The notes beneath the pieces were generated by a model. That model was given only the letters and a program-made list of their open reading frames with translations. It was not told the origin of the DNA and did not search any database. The translations under genes were made by a program, and so were the position numbers. From Thermanaerovibrio acidaminovorans DSM 6589 (GTDB lineage Bacteria; Synergistota; Synergistia; Synergistales; Synergistaceae): a stretch of 64,000 nt of DNA. Every line of letters starts with the position of its first letter. Positions within the stretch are counted from its first letter, which is position 1. Shown piece after piece: positions 17,123 through 25,530 of this stretch. The DNA is taken from NCBI RefSeq assembly GCF_000024905.1, contig NC_013522.1, forward strand, positions 248,001 to 312,000. Reading direction: 5' to 3'.

Positions 17123-17145
17123 TATTCCCCAAGGGGGGCTAAACT
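17117..17145 (+). promoter_or_regulatory. bioY-bioB-bioD-bioA promoter
   Basis: TTGACA (17117-17122), a 17-base spacer and TAAACT (17140-17145). The -35 box lies in the right half of the BirA-type operator, so bound BirA-biotinyl-AMP would exclude RNA polymerase. Confidence 0.7.
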
Positions 17146-17187
17146 TGCCACATCCCGGGCTCAGCCCGTAAATGGGGGTGTGGCAAG
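17143..17187 (+). promoter_or_regulatory. Leader hairpin covering the bioY ribosome-binding region
   Basis: CTTGCCACATCCC on the left can pair with GGGTGTGGCAAG on the right, which ends just before the bioY TTG start. The only purine-rich Shine-Dalgarno candidate (GGGGGTG, about 17174-17180) is inside the right arm, so the hairpin may lower bioY translation. It would be at or just after the transcription start. Confidence 0.45.
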
Positions 17188-17760
17188 TTGCATTCCATAA
17201 GCGCTTCTTCCTCTAGGACCAGGCATTGGGTTTTGGCGGGGCTCTTCGCCGCCCTGACCGCGGTTGGGGCCTTCATCCGGATCCCCATCCCTTACGTCCC
17301 CTTCACGCTCCAGTTCTTCTTCTGCGCCCTGTCGGGGATCCTGCTGGGCTCCCGGTGGGGCTTCGCCTCCCAGGTGATCTACGTCCTCATGGGGCTTTCT
17401 GGCCTTCCGGTCTTCACCGCCGGCGGCGGCCCCTCCTACGTCTTCCAGCCCACCTTCGGCTACCTGGTGGGCTTCTGCCTCGGGGGGTACCTGACGGGGC
17501 TCATCTGGGAGAGGGCCAAAGCAAGGAACTTCCTGTGGGCCTACCTGGCGGCCCTGGGGGGCCTTGCGGTGATCTACCTGGTGGGGGTCCCGTACCTGTG
17601 GATGATCGTGGACATGTACCTGGGCAAGGGGCGCGGAGTGGCCTGGGCGGTCAAGGTGGGTTTCCTGACCCCCATAGGCGGGGACCTGGTGCTGTGCGCC
17701 CTGATCGCCATGGTGGCCCTCCGGCTCGATAAGCTGGGTGTCCGGCTGGTGAGGGGGTAG
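17188..17760 (+). CDS. bioY: Biotin transporter BioY (ECF S component)
   Basis: A 190-residue membrane protein with about six hydrophobic helices. Family features are 'FIRIPIPYVPFTLQFFFCALSGILLGSRWG' (about 30-60), 'SGLPVFTAGGGPSYVFQPTFGYLVGF' (about 71-96) and 'GVPYLW'. It binds biotin and works with the ECF ATPases and T component, which are not here. The start is TTG 17188; no better start lies upstream in frame. It heads the biotin operon, four bases before bioB, so uptake and synthesis are co-regulated. Confidence 0.92.
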   Translation: MHSISASSSRTRHWVLAGLFAALTAVGAFIRIPIPYVPFTLQFFFCALSGILLGSRWGFASQVIYVLMGLSGLPVFTAGGGPSYVFQPTFGYLVGFCLGGYLTGLIWERAKARNFLWAYLAALGGLAVIYLVGVPYLWMIVDMYLGKGRGVAWAVKVGFLTPIGGDLVLCALIAMVALRLDKLGVRLVRG

Positions 17761-17764
17761 GGTC

Positions 17765-18724
17765 GTGTCCCTGGCCATCTCCGCCGCCCGGTCGGTCCTG
17801 TGCGGCGGGTCCATCCATGTGGAGGATGCGCTGGAGCTGCTCTCCTGTCCCCTGGAGGAGCTGGAGGAGGGGGCCCGCATGATCCGGCGGGCCCTGGTGC
17901 CGGCCGGGGTGGAGCTCTGCTCCATATGCTCGGTACACACCGGGGGTTGCTCCGAGGACTGCGCCTTCTGCGCCCAGTCCACCCGGGCCCCTGGGGGGGC
18001 AGTGGTGGACCTGGACCTGGACTCGGTGATCTCCATGGCCCGCAGGGCCCGGTCCTTCGGGGTGGCCCGGTTCTCCCTGGTCTCCTCGGGGCTCAGGGCC
18101 CCCGGATGGGTGGTGGACCTGGCGGTCCAGGCGGCCCCCATCCTCCGGGACATGGGGCTCTCCCCCTGCGTGTCCCTGGGGATGTTGGACCGGCGGGATC
18201 TACTGCGGCTCCAGCTGGCCGGGGTGGAGCGGATCCACTGCAACCTGGAGGCCTCCCCCGCCTTCTTCCCCAAGGTCTGCTCCACCCACTGGTGGGGGCA
18301 GAAGATGGAGTTCATAAGCATGGCCCGGACCATGGGGTTCCAGGTCTGTTGCGGTGGCATCATCGGCATGGGGGAGGGCTGGGAGGACCGGCTAGCCCTG
18401 TCGGTCTGGAGCCGCCGGCTGGGGGCGCAATCCTTCCCGGTGAACGTTCTGGATCCCATAGGGGGGACCCCCCTGGAGGGGGCCGCCCCCCTTCCCCCCG
18501 AGGACTTCCTCCGGTTCGTCTGCGTCCTGCGCTACATCCATCCCACGGCGAGGATCCGGATCGCCGGTGGGCGTCGGCTCATCCGCCCCATGGACCGGCG
18601 CTCCCTGGAGGGGCCGGTGGACTCCCTCATGACCGGCGACTACCTGACAACCCGGGGGGTGTCCTTCCAGGAGGACCTGGAGATGATCTCCTCCCTTGGG
18701 CTGGCCCCGGTGATGGCTCGGTGA
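17765..18724 (+). CDS. bioB: Biotin synthase
   Basis: A 319-residue radical SAM enzyme inserting sulfur into dethiobiotin. The 4Fe-4S ligands are Cys62, Cys66 and Cys69 in 'GGCSEDCAFCAQS'. Further family segments are 'FSLVSSGLRAP', 'HCNLEASPAFFPKVCSTHWW', 'CCGGIIGMGEGWEDR', 'SFPVNVLDPIGGTPLEG' and 'RIAGGRR'. The usual 'YNHNLD.' substrate loop reads 'HCNLEAS', a conservative variant. GTG 17765 starts it; its stop overlaps the bioD GTG. Confidence 0.93.
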   Translation: MSLAISAARSVLCGGSIHVEDALELLSCPLEELEEGARMIRRALVPAGVELCSICSVHTGGCSEDCAFCAQSTRAPGGAVVDLDLDSVISMARRARSFGVARFSLVSSGLRAPGWVVDLAVQAAPILRDMGLSPCVSLGMLDRRDLLRLQLAGVERIHCNLEASPAFFPKVCSTHWWGQKMEFISMARTMGFQVCCGGIIGMGEGWEDRLALSVWSRRLGAQSFPVNVLDPIGGTPLEGAAPLPPEDFLRFVCVLRYIHPTARIRIAGGRRLIRPMDRRSLEGPVDSLMTGDYLTTRGVSFQEDLEMISSLGLAPVMAR

Positions 18725-19413
18725 GCGGCGCCTTCTGGATCCTTGGCACCGGGACCGACGTGGGGAAGACCCACCTGTCCTGCCTGATCCTCCGGGCCGC
18801 CGGCGCCATGGGGCGGCGCTGGGGCTACTTCAAGCCCGTGGGCACCGGGGTCCGGCTGGTGGACCGGGTGCCCATGCCGGAGGACGGGGTGGCGGTCTCC
18901 CGGGTCACCGGCGCGGACCCAAGGGACCTGGTGGGCCTATGGTTCCGCTTCCCCGCCTCGCCCCACCTTTCCGCCTCCCTGGAGGGGGCCTCCATAGGGC
19001 CCAGGGAGGAGGCGCTGGTGAGGGACCGGCTGGACCTGGTTATCCGGTCCCACCCGGTGACCCTCATCGAGGGGGCCGGGGGGGCGGCGGTACCCCTGGG
19101 GGATGGGCTCATGCTGGCCCACTGGGTGGCCCGATGGGGTCATCCCGCCGCCCTTGTGGCCCCCGGGGGCCTTGGGACCTTGAGCTGTGTGGTGACCGGC
19201 CTGGAGTACCTACGGTCCCTGGGGGTGGACGTACGGTGCGTCGTCCTGAACCGTTTCGACCCGGAGGACCCGATCCACCGGGACAACGCCCGCTGGATCC
19301 GGGACAACTGTGGGGTCCCGGTGTTCACCGTGGCCCCGGAGGGGTCTCACGGGGACCTGGTGGGGGAGTGGATGGAGACCTTCATGGAGGTGATGGGGCT
19401 TGAGGATGAGTAG
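18721..19413 (+). CDS. bioD: Dethiobiotin synthetase
   Basis: A 230-residue P-loop enzyme that closes the ureido ring of dethiobiotin from DAPA, CO2 and ATP. The P-loop is 'ILGTGTDVGKTHLS' at the N-terminus, followed by 'YFKPVGTGV' with the conserved lysine, 'LIEGAGGAAVPLGDG' near 114-128 and 'VVLNRFDP'. GTG 18721 overlaps the bioB stop (GTGA); the long upstream extension in the same frame is a shadow of bioB. It overlaps the start of bioA. Confidence 0.92.
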   Translation: MSGAFWILGTGTDVGKTHLSCLILRAAGAMGRRWGYFKPVGTGVRLVDRVPMPEDGVAVSRVTGADPRDLVGLWFRFPASPHLSASLEGASIGPREEALVRDRLDLVIRSHPVTLIEGAGGAAVPLGDGLMLAHWVARWGHPAALVAPGGLGTLSCVVTGLEYLRSLGVDVRCVVLNRFDPEDPIHRDNARWIRDNCGVPVFTVAPEGSHGDLVGEWMETFMEVMGLEDE

Positions 19414-20746
19414 CCTGGTGGAGCGGGATCTAAGGGTCAACTGGCATCCCTGCACCCAGATGGCGGACCACCAAGATTTCCCCCCCCTGGTGGTCACCTC
19501 CGCCAGGGGGGTGTGGCTCCACCTGGAGAACGGGGGCCGTCTCCTGGACGGCATATCCTCCTGGTGGGTGAACCTCTTCGGCCACTGCCACCCACGGTTG
19601 TTGAGGGTCCTGGCGGATCAGGCCTCCCGGCTGGACCACTGCATGTTCGCCTCCCTCACCCACCCCTGGGCGGTGGAGCTCTCCGAGCGGCTCACCGCCC
19701 TGTCGGGCCTCCATCGGGTCTTCTACGCGGACAACGGGTCCTCCGCGGTGGAGCTGGCCATGAAGATGGCCTACCACTACCAGGTCAATCTTGGGCACCC
19801 GGAGCGGAAGTTGTTCGCCCACCTGTCGGGTAGCTACCACGGGGAGACCCTGGGGGCCTTGAGCGTGGGAGACCTGGGGCTATACGGGGAGCCCTACCGG
19901 GGTATAACCCGCCGCAATCTGAGGCTAGAGGGTCCCAACTGTGTCGACTGCTCCTACGGAGGTACGCGGAGCTTCTGCTCCCTTGAGTGTCTCAAGAGGG
20001 ACGTGGCAACCCTCGAAGCGGCCGCACCGGAGGTCTGTGCGGTGATCGTGGAGCCCCTGGTCCAGGGGGCGGCGGGGATGAGGATGTACCCCGCCGGATA
20101 CTTCCGGGGGCTCCGGGAGGCGGCGGGGCGCCTGGGGATCCTCTTCATCGACGACGAGATAGCCATGGGGTTCGGCCGGACCGGAAGGATCTTCGCCTAC
20201 CAGCACGCGGGGGTGGTGCCGGACCTGGTGTGCCTATCCAAGGGCATAACCGGCGGGATGATGCCCTTCTCGGCGGTGCTGGCCACCGAAGGGATCTACC
20301 AGGCCTTCTACGGAGGGGGCCTGGAGCGGGCCTTCCTCCACAGCCACAGCTACTGCGGCAACCCCCTGGGGTGTGCCCTGGGGATAGAGGTGCTGAAGAT
20401 GCTGGAGGATATGGAGGTAACGGCCCTGGTGGGACGACTCGGGGATCGCCTCGTGGACCTGATGGAGCGATACTTCAGGCCCTTTAGGTACACATGGGAC
20501 ATTAGGTCCTTGGGGCTGGTGGGGGCGGTTGAGTTGCGCCGTCCCGACGGATCTCTCCTGCCGCCTCAAATGAGGCTAGGGCGACAGATCGGGCTTGAGT
20601 GCATGAGGCGGGGGGTGCTCTTGAGGCCCCTGGGGGATGTCATCTACTTCCTCCCGCCGTACGTTATAGGGGAAGACGAGCTGGAACTAATGGTCAGGAC
20701 CGCATGCCAGGCGGCGGAGAGGGTGCTCGAAGGGGCAGATCTTTAA
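19400..20746 (+). CDS. bioA: Adenosylmethionine-8-amino-7-oxononanoate aminotransferase
   Basis: A 448-residue class III PLP aminotransferase making DAPA from KAPA, with SAM as usual donor. Visible features: 'WHPCTQMADH' at the N-terminus, 'GISSWWVNLFGHCHP', 'YADNGSSAVELAMKMAY', 'GSYHGETLGALSVG', 'FIDDEIAMGFGRTG', and the PLP lysine in 'CLSKGITGGMMP' near 281. A four-cysteine patch (CVDC...CSLEC, about 176-195) resembles the cysteine loop of other class III enzymes. TTG 19400 is nine bases from GGAGG; ATG 19406 is an alternative. bioF and the pimelate genes are absent from this cluster, so KAPA is made elsewhere or imported. Confidence 0.92.
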   Translation: MRMSSLVERDLRVNWHPCTQMADHQDFPPLVVTSARGVWLHLENGGRLLDGISSWWVNLFGHCHPRLLRVLADQASRLDHCMFASLTHPWAVELSERLTALSGLHRVFYADNGSSAVELAMKMAYHYQVNLGHPERKLFAHLSGSYHGETLGALSVGDLGLYGEPYRGITRRNLRLEGPNCVDCSYGGTRSFCSLECLKRDVATLEAAAPEVCAVIVEPLVQGAAGMRMYPAGYFRGLREAAGRLGILFIDDEIAMGFGRTGRIFAYQHAGVVPDLVCLSKGITGGMMPFSAVLATEGIYQAFYGGGLERAFLHSHSYCGNPLGCALGIEVLKMLEDMEVTALVGRLGDRLVDLMERYFRPFRYTWDIRSLGLVGAVELRRPDGSLLPPQMRLGRQIGLECMRRGVLLRPLGDVIYFLPPYVIGEDELELMVRTACQAAERVLEGADL

Positions 20747-20751
20747 AACGG

Positions 20752-20778
20752 GAAGGGGGGGCATAGCCCCCCTTCTAA
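20752..20778 (+). terminator. Terminator of the biotin operon
   Basis: A 9-bp stem, GAAGGGGGG (20752-20760) with CCCCCCTTC (20767-20775), and a six-base loop, beginning five bases after the bioA stop. Its downstream T-run is weak. It also faces the converging small secreted gene and may serve both. Confidence 0.7.
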
Positions 20779-20788
20779 TCGCCCTCCC

Positions 20789-21144
20789 TCAGGGCCAAGT
20801 GGCCGTCACGGATACCCTCGCCTTCTGCTGGGGAAACTGCCCCTCCTTGAGGTTAGGATAGAACCGGTACGTGCCGCTGGGAAGCCTGAACCCTATGGCC
20901 TCTGCACCGGTGCTGAAGGAGGCGGATACGGGACCCTCGATCCAGAACCCATCCCCATCGCAGGTGACGTTGGTTATCGTGGCGGTGACCCCCGCGGGGA
21001 CAATTAAGGGCGTTGACGTCAGCTCCGCGTTCCTCCCCGCGCGCCTCTAACCTGGGTGCCCGATCCGGTGCCACTTCCCGCCAGGGCGGACCCGGCCACC
21101 AACAGCACCAGCACCATCGCAAGTGCCAAACTGGTTCCCCTCAT
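20789..21144 (-). pseudogene. Small secreted protein with a frameshift
   Basis: ATG 21144 opens a signal peptide (MRGTSLALAMVLVLLVAGSALA) and the frame stops early with TGA at 21022. From about 21045 down, a second frame reads smoothly from 'AELTSTPLIVPAGVTATITN' to 'QQKARVSVTATWP' and stops at 20789. The two parts join if one base is added in the GC-rich stretch at 21022-21046 (a GGGG run lies at 21035-21038). The joined product would be a small exported beta-rich protein of about 118 residues with one cysteine in the mature part. I do not recognise the family. A good promoter lies upstream. Confidence 0.55.
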
Positions 21145-21176
21145 GGTTATCGTCCCCGATCCTGAATATTCAGATT

Positions 21177-21205
21177 GTTATACGAGAAGTCTCTGGACAT
21201 GTAAA
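21177..21205 (-). promoter_or_regulatory. Promoter of the small secreted protein
   Basis: On the minus strand TTTACA (21200-21205), 17 bases, then TATAAC (21177-21182), about 33 bases before the ATG at 21144. Confidence 0.6.
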
Positions 21206-21229
21206 GCCCCCCTTCCGCGGATGGGGGGC
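21206..21229 (-). terminator. Terminator hairpin of the soluble chemoreceptor gene
   Basis: GCCCCCC at 21206-21212 pairs with GGGGGGC at 21223-21229, 15 bases past the receptor stop, followed on the minus strand by TTTAC. The following T bases are part of the next promoter's -35 box. Confidence 0.5.
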
Positions 21230-21243
21230 GGTAAGCCAGGTTA

Positions 21244-22830
21244 TCAGATGGCGCCGTTCAGCCTCTGGAGCAGATCCTGTCGGTCCCGGTGGACCAGCAT
21301 GACCACGTTGACCGTCTCAAGCACGTCCCCCACGGGCTCGAAGAGCCCGTCGTAGATGGTGTCGTTCAGGTGCTTGGCCACCCGCTCCTCGCAGGCCACC
21401 AGGTCCACCCGGTTCCACATGTGTTCCGCGAAGCTCAGCGGGTCGTTATCTATCTCAACCACCCTTGCCCCCCGGGACTTGAGGATGGATATGAGGTTGC
21501 CGGTGCCCCCCCTCTGGACCCCAACGGACATCCCCTTCATGTCCCGGAGGGATCCCAGGTCCCTGGTCCTTCCGAGACCGTCCTTCCGGGAGGCGTAGAT
21601 GCGGGTCTTGAAGGTCCCGTAGGGCCTGGTGGCCGCCACGGGGAAGCTGTCGAAGTAGGAGTTCGGCCAGCCGGCGTTCAGGATGACGTCTATCCGGCCC
21701 TCCACAAGCAGGGGGAAGACCTGGTCCCACGGGGCACCGATGAAGTCCCCATTTAGCCCCAGGGCGGAGGCGGCCTTCCGGGCCACCTCCACGCTTATCC
21801 CCTTGGAGGTCCCCTCGGACAGGTAGACCCAGGGGGCGTAGGAGTCGTCGTGGCCGAAGGTGATCCTCCCCGGGACGGAAGCGGCGGACCGGATCTTGAG
21901 GAACCGATCGAAGTTCCTCCTGGCCTCCTTGGCGTACCGCTCCAGGCCGGAGAAGAGGGACCTCCGCTTGGCCTCCTGGGCGGTGGACACCTCCACCGCC
22001 TCGCTTATCTTGTGTCCGATGGCGCAGGTCCTCTCCAGCACCGCCCCCTCGATCTCACCCTGTTCCTCCACCCGCCTGGATATGTCCTGCAACTTCGTGG
22101 AGGAGGCCCTGAGGTTCGCCATGGAGCCCTTGAGGGTCCTGGCCCCCTCCAGGATCTCCTGGACCGTGGCCTCCTTCAGCTCCCGGAAGGTCGCGATCCC
22201 CTCCTGGGTTTCCTGGGTCTTCTTGGACAGCATCTCCATCAGGGAGGCGATCCTCTTGGTTATCCCGGTGCTCTCCGCCGCCAGCTTCCGCACCTCGTCG
22301 GCCACCACAGCAAAGCCCTTGCCGTGCTCCCCCGCCCGGGCGGCCTCGATGGCGGCGTTGAGGGCCAGCAGGTTGGTCTGCTTGGCCACCCGCTCGATGC
22401 CGTTGAGCATCTCCGCCACGTCCTTGGCCACCGACGCCAGGGAGGCCACCAGCCCCTGAACGTCCTCGAAGGACCGGTTCATCTCGTCCAGGGACCTGGT
22501 GGCCCGCTCCATCATGTCCGTGCTCCTGTCCCCGTCCTGGACCGCCATCTCCAGGCTGCCCTTCATGGACTCCACGTCCCTTATGACCTCCGCCATCCGC
22601 CTGCGGCTGCTCTCCATCTCGTTGCAGGCCTTGTCCAGCGCCAGCCGCCCCTGGTCTAGCTCCCTCAGGAGCCCCGAGGAGTCAGCGCTAGCCAGCGCCA
22701 CCGCCAGATGCTGCTCCCGGAGGAACGACCTCAGCAGCCCGTCCAGGTCCGACAGGGCCTCTATCATCTGATCGGCCGATGCGCCGCCCCCGTCGCCGGA
22801 GGGCAGGCCGAGCCCGGGTCTCTGATCCAT
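21244..22830 (-). CDS. Soluble methyl-accepting chemotaxis protein with C-terminal SBP_bac_3 solute-binding domain
   Basis: 528 residues. There is no signal peptide and no membrane helix. Residues about 1-300 are a long coiled coil with the MCP hairpin tip '[35 protein letters not shown]' written here in two parts: '[18 protein letters not shown]' and '[17 protein letters not shown]' (about 148-185). From about 305 a type 3 periplasmic-binding-protein domain follows: '[15 protein letters not shown]', '[16 protein letters not shown]', '[20 protein letters not shown]', '[18 protein letters not shown]', '[12 protein letters not shown]'. This places a normally extracytoplasmic amino-acid-binding fold in the cytoplasm at the end of a receptor. 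It may sense internal amino acids. ATG 22830 is five bases after GGGGGAG; GTG 22836 is possible. Confidence 0.8.
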   Translation of the reverse strand: MDQRPGLGLPSGDGGGASADQMIEALSDLDGLLRSFLREQHLAVALASADSSGLLRELDQGRLALDKACNEMESSRRRMAEVIRDVESMKGSLEMAVQDGDRSTDMMERATRSLDEMNRSFEDVQGLVASLASVAKDVAEMLNGIERVAKQTNLLALNAAIEAARAGEHGKGFAVVADEVRKLAAESTGITKRIASLMEMLSKKTQETQEGIATFRELKEATVQEILEGARTLKGSMANLRASSTKLQDISRRVEEQGEIEGAVLERTCAIGHKISEAVEVSTAQEAKRRSLFSGLERYAKEARRNFDRFLKIRSAASVPGRITFGHDDSYAPWVYLSEGTSKGISVEVARKAASALGLNGDFIGAPWDQVFPLLVEGRIDVILNAGWPNSYFDSFPVAATRPYGTFKTRIYASRKDGLGRTRDLGSLRDMKGMSVGVQRGGTGNLISILKSRGARVVEIDNDPLSFAEHMWNRVDLVACEERVAKHLNDTIYDGLFEPVGDVLETVNVVMLVHRDRQDLLQRLNGAI

Positions 22831-22936
22831 CTCCACTCCCCCTCACCGTAGGGTAGTCCATGCAAATTCTCACACGGATCCACCCCAAGAGGTACCTCAA
22901 CGGTTTACACCCCCGGTGGCACCGGTTGACCTAAAT

Positions 22937-22963
22937 GAAAAGGGAGGGGGTCACCCCCCTCCC
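22937..22963 (-). terminator. Terminator of the selenium/sulfur operon
   Basis: On the minus strand GGGAGGGGG and CCCCCTCCC form a stem with a short loop followed by TTTTC, 19 bases after the tusA-like stop. Confidence 0.75.
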
Positions 22964-22981
22964 GCCAGATGACCTCTATCA

Positions 22982-23203
22982 CTAGCGGCTGAAGGTCACC
23001 CTGAAGTCCCCCTCCGGGGTCTCCTCGAAGCTGACCTTGAGGCCCTTCGACGTGCCGAACCGGATCACGTTCTCCCTGGAGGTCACGGTGCTCACCAGCA
23101 CCGTCAGGGGCAGGTCACCGGACTCCTCCAGGGCCCGCCGGGTCATGAGAACCGGCTGGGGGCACGACAGCCCCCGGGCGTCCACTATCCTGTCGGAAGA
23201 CAT
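22982..23203 (-). CDS. TusA/YeeD-family sulfur-carrier-like protein
   Basis: A 73-residue protein of the TusA/SirA/YeeD fold. The carrier cysteine is in 'DARGLSCPQPVLMTRRALEE' (Cys14), the family signature CPxP, followed by the 'VLVSTVTSRENVIRFGTSKG' core. It sits directly after yedE, the arrangement known for YeeE/YedE transporter partners, so it probably accepts imported sulfur or selenium species as a persulfide or perselenide. ATG 23203 has GGAGG about ten bases upstream. It is last in the operon. Confidence 0.88.
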   Translation of the reverse strand: MSSDRIVDARGLSCPQPVLMTRRALEESGDLPLTVLVSTVTSRENVIRFGTSKGLKVSFEETPEGDFRVTFSR

Positions 23204-23219
23204 GGGAAAACCCTCCTCC

Positions 23220-24323
23220 CTAGACGTTCTCGTTCCTGTTGAGGAAGCCCACCGCCACGCAGAAGGCCATACCCAGCGCCCAGGCCCCCATCACGTAGGG
23301 GGACGGCCCCTTTGGAGTGCTGGCCAGTGTGAAGTTGTGGGCGAAGGCGGCCCCTACCAGCATGCCCAGCACGAACACCGACGCATCCGAGTCCCCCTCG
23401 CCGGCCATTATCACCTGCCTGCCCGGGCAACCCCCCGCCAGGGTGAACGCCAGCCCCGACAGGACCATCCCAAGGAAGTTCCAAAGGTGGTTGGCGTGGG
23501 CCACCGGCTGTCCCTCCATTCCGAGCTTGAACTGCCCGAGCGCCAGGTTGGTGATCACCGCCGTCACCACCAGGGCACCTATGCCCCAGAAGAGGTGGGG
23601 GTCCTTCAGCATCATCAGGTCCCGGAAGGCCCCAACGGTGCAGAACCGGCTCCTCTGGGCCATCCAGCCGATAAGTAGCCCCGCTACCAGGGATATGGCC
23701 ACCGAGGCGTGCATGGCCCCCGGCCCCTGGGCGGAGAAGAAGATGGGACCCGTAGGGTCCCCGTCGGGGGTGCGCCCCATGAGTGGAGACGCCACCAGCA
23801 GGGCCAGGAGCCCCAGCATGGCCACGGGCATCACGTAGCCCGTGGCCCGGGTGGCGGGCCTGGACCTGCCCAGGTTGAACCCGTTCCAGAGGAAGTATAT
23901 GCCCAACGCTATGCCGGCGATCAGCCCCGCTATCCCCGCCACGGCGGTAAGGTCCCCCGCGGCGAGCCTCAGGTACGCCCGCCAGGGGCAGCCCAGGAAT
24001 ATCAGCGCCCCCACCATGGCGAAGAAGCCCAGGAAGAAACGGATGATGGGGGAGGAGCCCGCCCGGGGCCTCATCTCCCCGAATACCAACGAGGCCCCTA
24101 AGGCCCCCAACAGGATGCCCGGTATCTCGGGCCTCAGGTATTGAACCACCGCCGCCCGGTGCAGCCCGAGTCCCCCCGCTATGTCCCGGGTGAAGCAAGC
24201 CACGCAGATCCCCATGTTCCCCGGGTTCCCCAGGTGCACCAGGAGCGGTGCCAGGACCCCCACCGCCACGCCGGTTATCACCGGACCCAACCGGGACGTG
24301 AGCAAGCCGCCTGCCTTGTTCAA
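23220..24323 (-). CDS. yedE: YedE/YeeE-family membrane transporter linked to selenium metabolism
   Basis: About 367 residues with roughly ten membrane helices and two internal sulf_transp repeats. Conserved cysteine-glycine spots are visible: 'NMGICVACFTRDIAGG' near 34-49, 'FLGCPWRAYLRLAAGD' near 105, 'RSRFCTVGAFRD' near 225 and 'LAGGCPGRQVI' near 300. Family members next to yedF and a class V desulfurase are associated with selenium use; a thiosulfate or selenium-compound importer is inferred. TTG 24323 is eight bases after GGAGG; ATG 24329 would be only two bases away and GTG 24365 lies in the intergenic stretch. Confidence 0.82.
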   Translation of the reverse strand: MNKAGGLLTSRLGPVITGVAVGVLAPLLVHLGNPGNMGICVACFTRDIAGGLGLHRAAVVQYLRPEIPGILLGALGASLVFGEMRPRAGSSPIIRFFLGFFAMVGALIFLGCPWRAYLRLAAGDLTAVAGIAGLIAGIALGIYFLWNGFNLGRSRPATRATGYVMPVAMLGLLALLVASPLMGRTPDGDPTGPIFFSAQGPGAMHASVAISLVAGLLIGWMAQRSRFCTVGAFRDLMMLKDPHLFWGIGALVVTAVITNLALGQFKLGMEGQPVAHANHLWNFLGMVLSGLAFTLAGGCPGRQVIMAGEGDSDASVFVLGMLVGAAFAHNFTLASTPKGPSPYVMGAWALGMAFCVAVGFLNRNENV

Positions 24324-24366
24324 ACCCATCGCCTCCTTCACAAGTATTCCATAATGAGGTCCCACC

Positions 24367-25530
24367 TCACATGTGGGATCTCAAGACCTCCTGGATGGCC
24401 CCCACCGCCATCCGGACCTCCTCCTCGGTGTTGAAGTACCCCACCGAGAGCCTAAGCGCCCCCTGGGGGAAGGTCCCCAGGGTCCTGTGGGCCAGGGGTG
24501 CACAGTGGAGCCCCGGCCGGGTCTCTATGCCCCGCTCGGATAGCTCCATGGCCAGGGTCCCGTTGTCCACCGACGGGTGGTTCAATGCCACCACCCCGAG
24601 GCCACGCCGGGAGTCCCTGGGCCCCAGGATCTGGACCCCCTTGATCTGGGAGAGCCCCTCCAGCAGGATCCCCTTGAGGGCCATCTCCCTCTCCCGGATC
24701 CCTTGGATCCCCACCTCCCGGATCCAGCCCAGCGCAGCCCGGAGTCCCACTATGCCCGGAAGGTTTGGGGTCCCCGCCTCGAACTTGTCGGGCATCACAT
24801 TAGGCTGCACCTCCTCATGGGAGAAGCTACCGGTGCCCCCGTCCACCAGAGGGGAGCAGGCCTCCGCCATGTGGGGGTTCCAAACGATCCCCCCTACCCC
24901 CTGGGGCCCCATGAGCCCCTTGTGTCCGGTGAAGCACAGGGCCCCAAGGCCCAGATCCTCCACGCTGATGGGCTCCACCCCGGCGGTCTGGGCGGAATCC
25001 AGCACCAGCGGGACCCCACGCAGGCGGCAGGCTTCGGATATGGCCTCCAGGTCCTGCAGGGTGCCGCACACGTTGCTGCCGTGGCACAGCACCGCCAGAT
25101 CCGCCCCCTGGAGGGCCTGGCCCAGGTCGCCAAGGGGCAGGAACCCCTCAGCATCGCACTGCACCACCCGCACAGTGACCCCCGAGGCCTCAAGGCGCCT
25201 CAAGGGGCGAATCACCGCGTTGTGCTCCATGGAGGAGGTTACCACCGTCATGCCAGGCCTCAGGTACCCCTTGAGCACCACGTTCAACGCCTCGGTGACG
25301 TTGGATGTGAAGGTAACGTACCTGGGATCCCCGTCGGGAGCGCCCAGGAGATCCGCCAGCTCCTCCCGGCAGGAGAGGACCTGGTCCATGGTCTCCAGGT
25401 CCCCCGGGGAGGCGGAGCCCCTGGCCAGGTTGGCCCCCCCATGGGTCATGAAGCGGTACATGGCCTCCGCCACCGCCGGCGGCTTGGGCCAGGTGGTGGC
25501 CGCGTTGTTGAGGTAAACCCGGCAGGACAT
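24367..25530 (-). CDS. Class V aminotransferase, cysteine desulfurase/selenocysteine lyase family
   Basis: A 387-residue PLP enzyme. It opens with 'VYLNNAATTWPKPPAV', typical of the cysteine-desulfurase family found with selenium genes. PLP-site residues: 'TSSMEHNAVIRP' with the stacking His near 100, 'LVLDSAQTAG' near 177, and the Schiff-base lysine in 'CFTGHKGLMGPQGVGG' near 203. The flexible catalytic loop reads 'TRPGLHCAPLAHRTLGT' with a cysteine near 340, as in active desulfurases. It likely releases sulfur or selenium for the YedF/TusA-like carriers. ATG 25530 overlaps the yedF stop. Confidence 0.87.
   Translation of the reverse strand: MSCRVYLNNAATTWPKPPAVAEAMYRFMTHGGANLARGSASPGDLETMDQVLSCREELADLLGAPDGDPRYVTFTSNVTEALNVVLKGYLRPGMTVVTSSMEHNAVIRPLRRLEASGVTVRVVQCDAEGFLPLGDLGQALQGADLAVLCHGSNVCGTLQDLEAISEACRLRGVPLVLDSAQTAGVEPISVEDLGLGALCFTGHKGLMGPQGVGGIVWNPHMAEACSPLVDGGTGSFSHEEVQPNVMPDKFEAGTPNLPGIVGLRAALGWIREVGIQGIREREMALKGILLEGLSQIKGVQILGPRDSRRGLGVVALNHPSVDNGTLAMELSERGIETRPGLHCAPLAHRTLGTFPQGALRLSVGYFNTEEEVRMAVGAIQEVLRSHM

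Noticed and set aside
17800-18720. Upstream extension of the bioD frame across bioB
   Set aside because: Gly/Pro-rich shadow; the P-loop and GTG 18721 overlapping the bioB stop define the true start.
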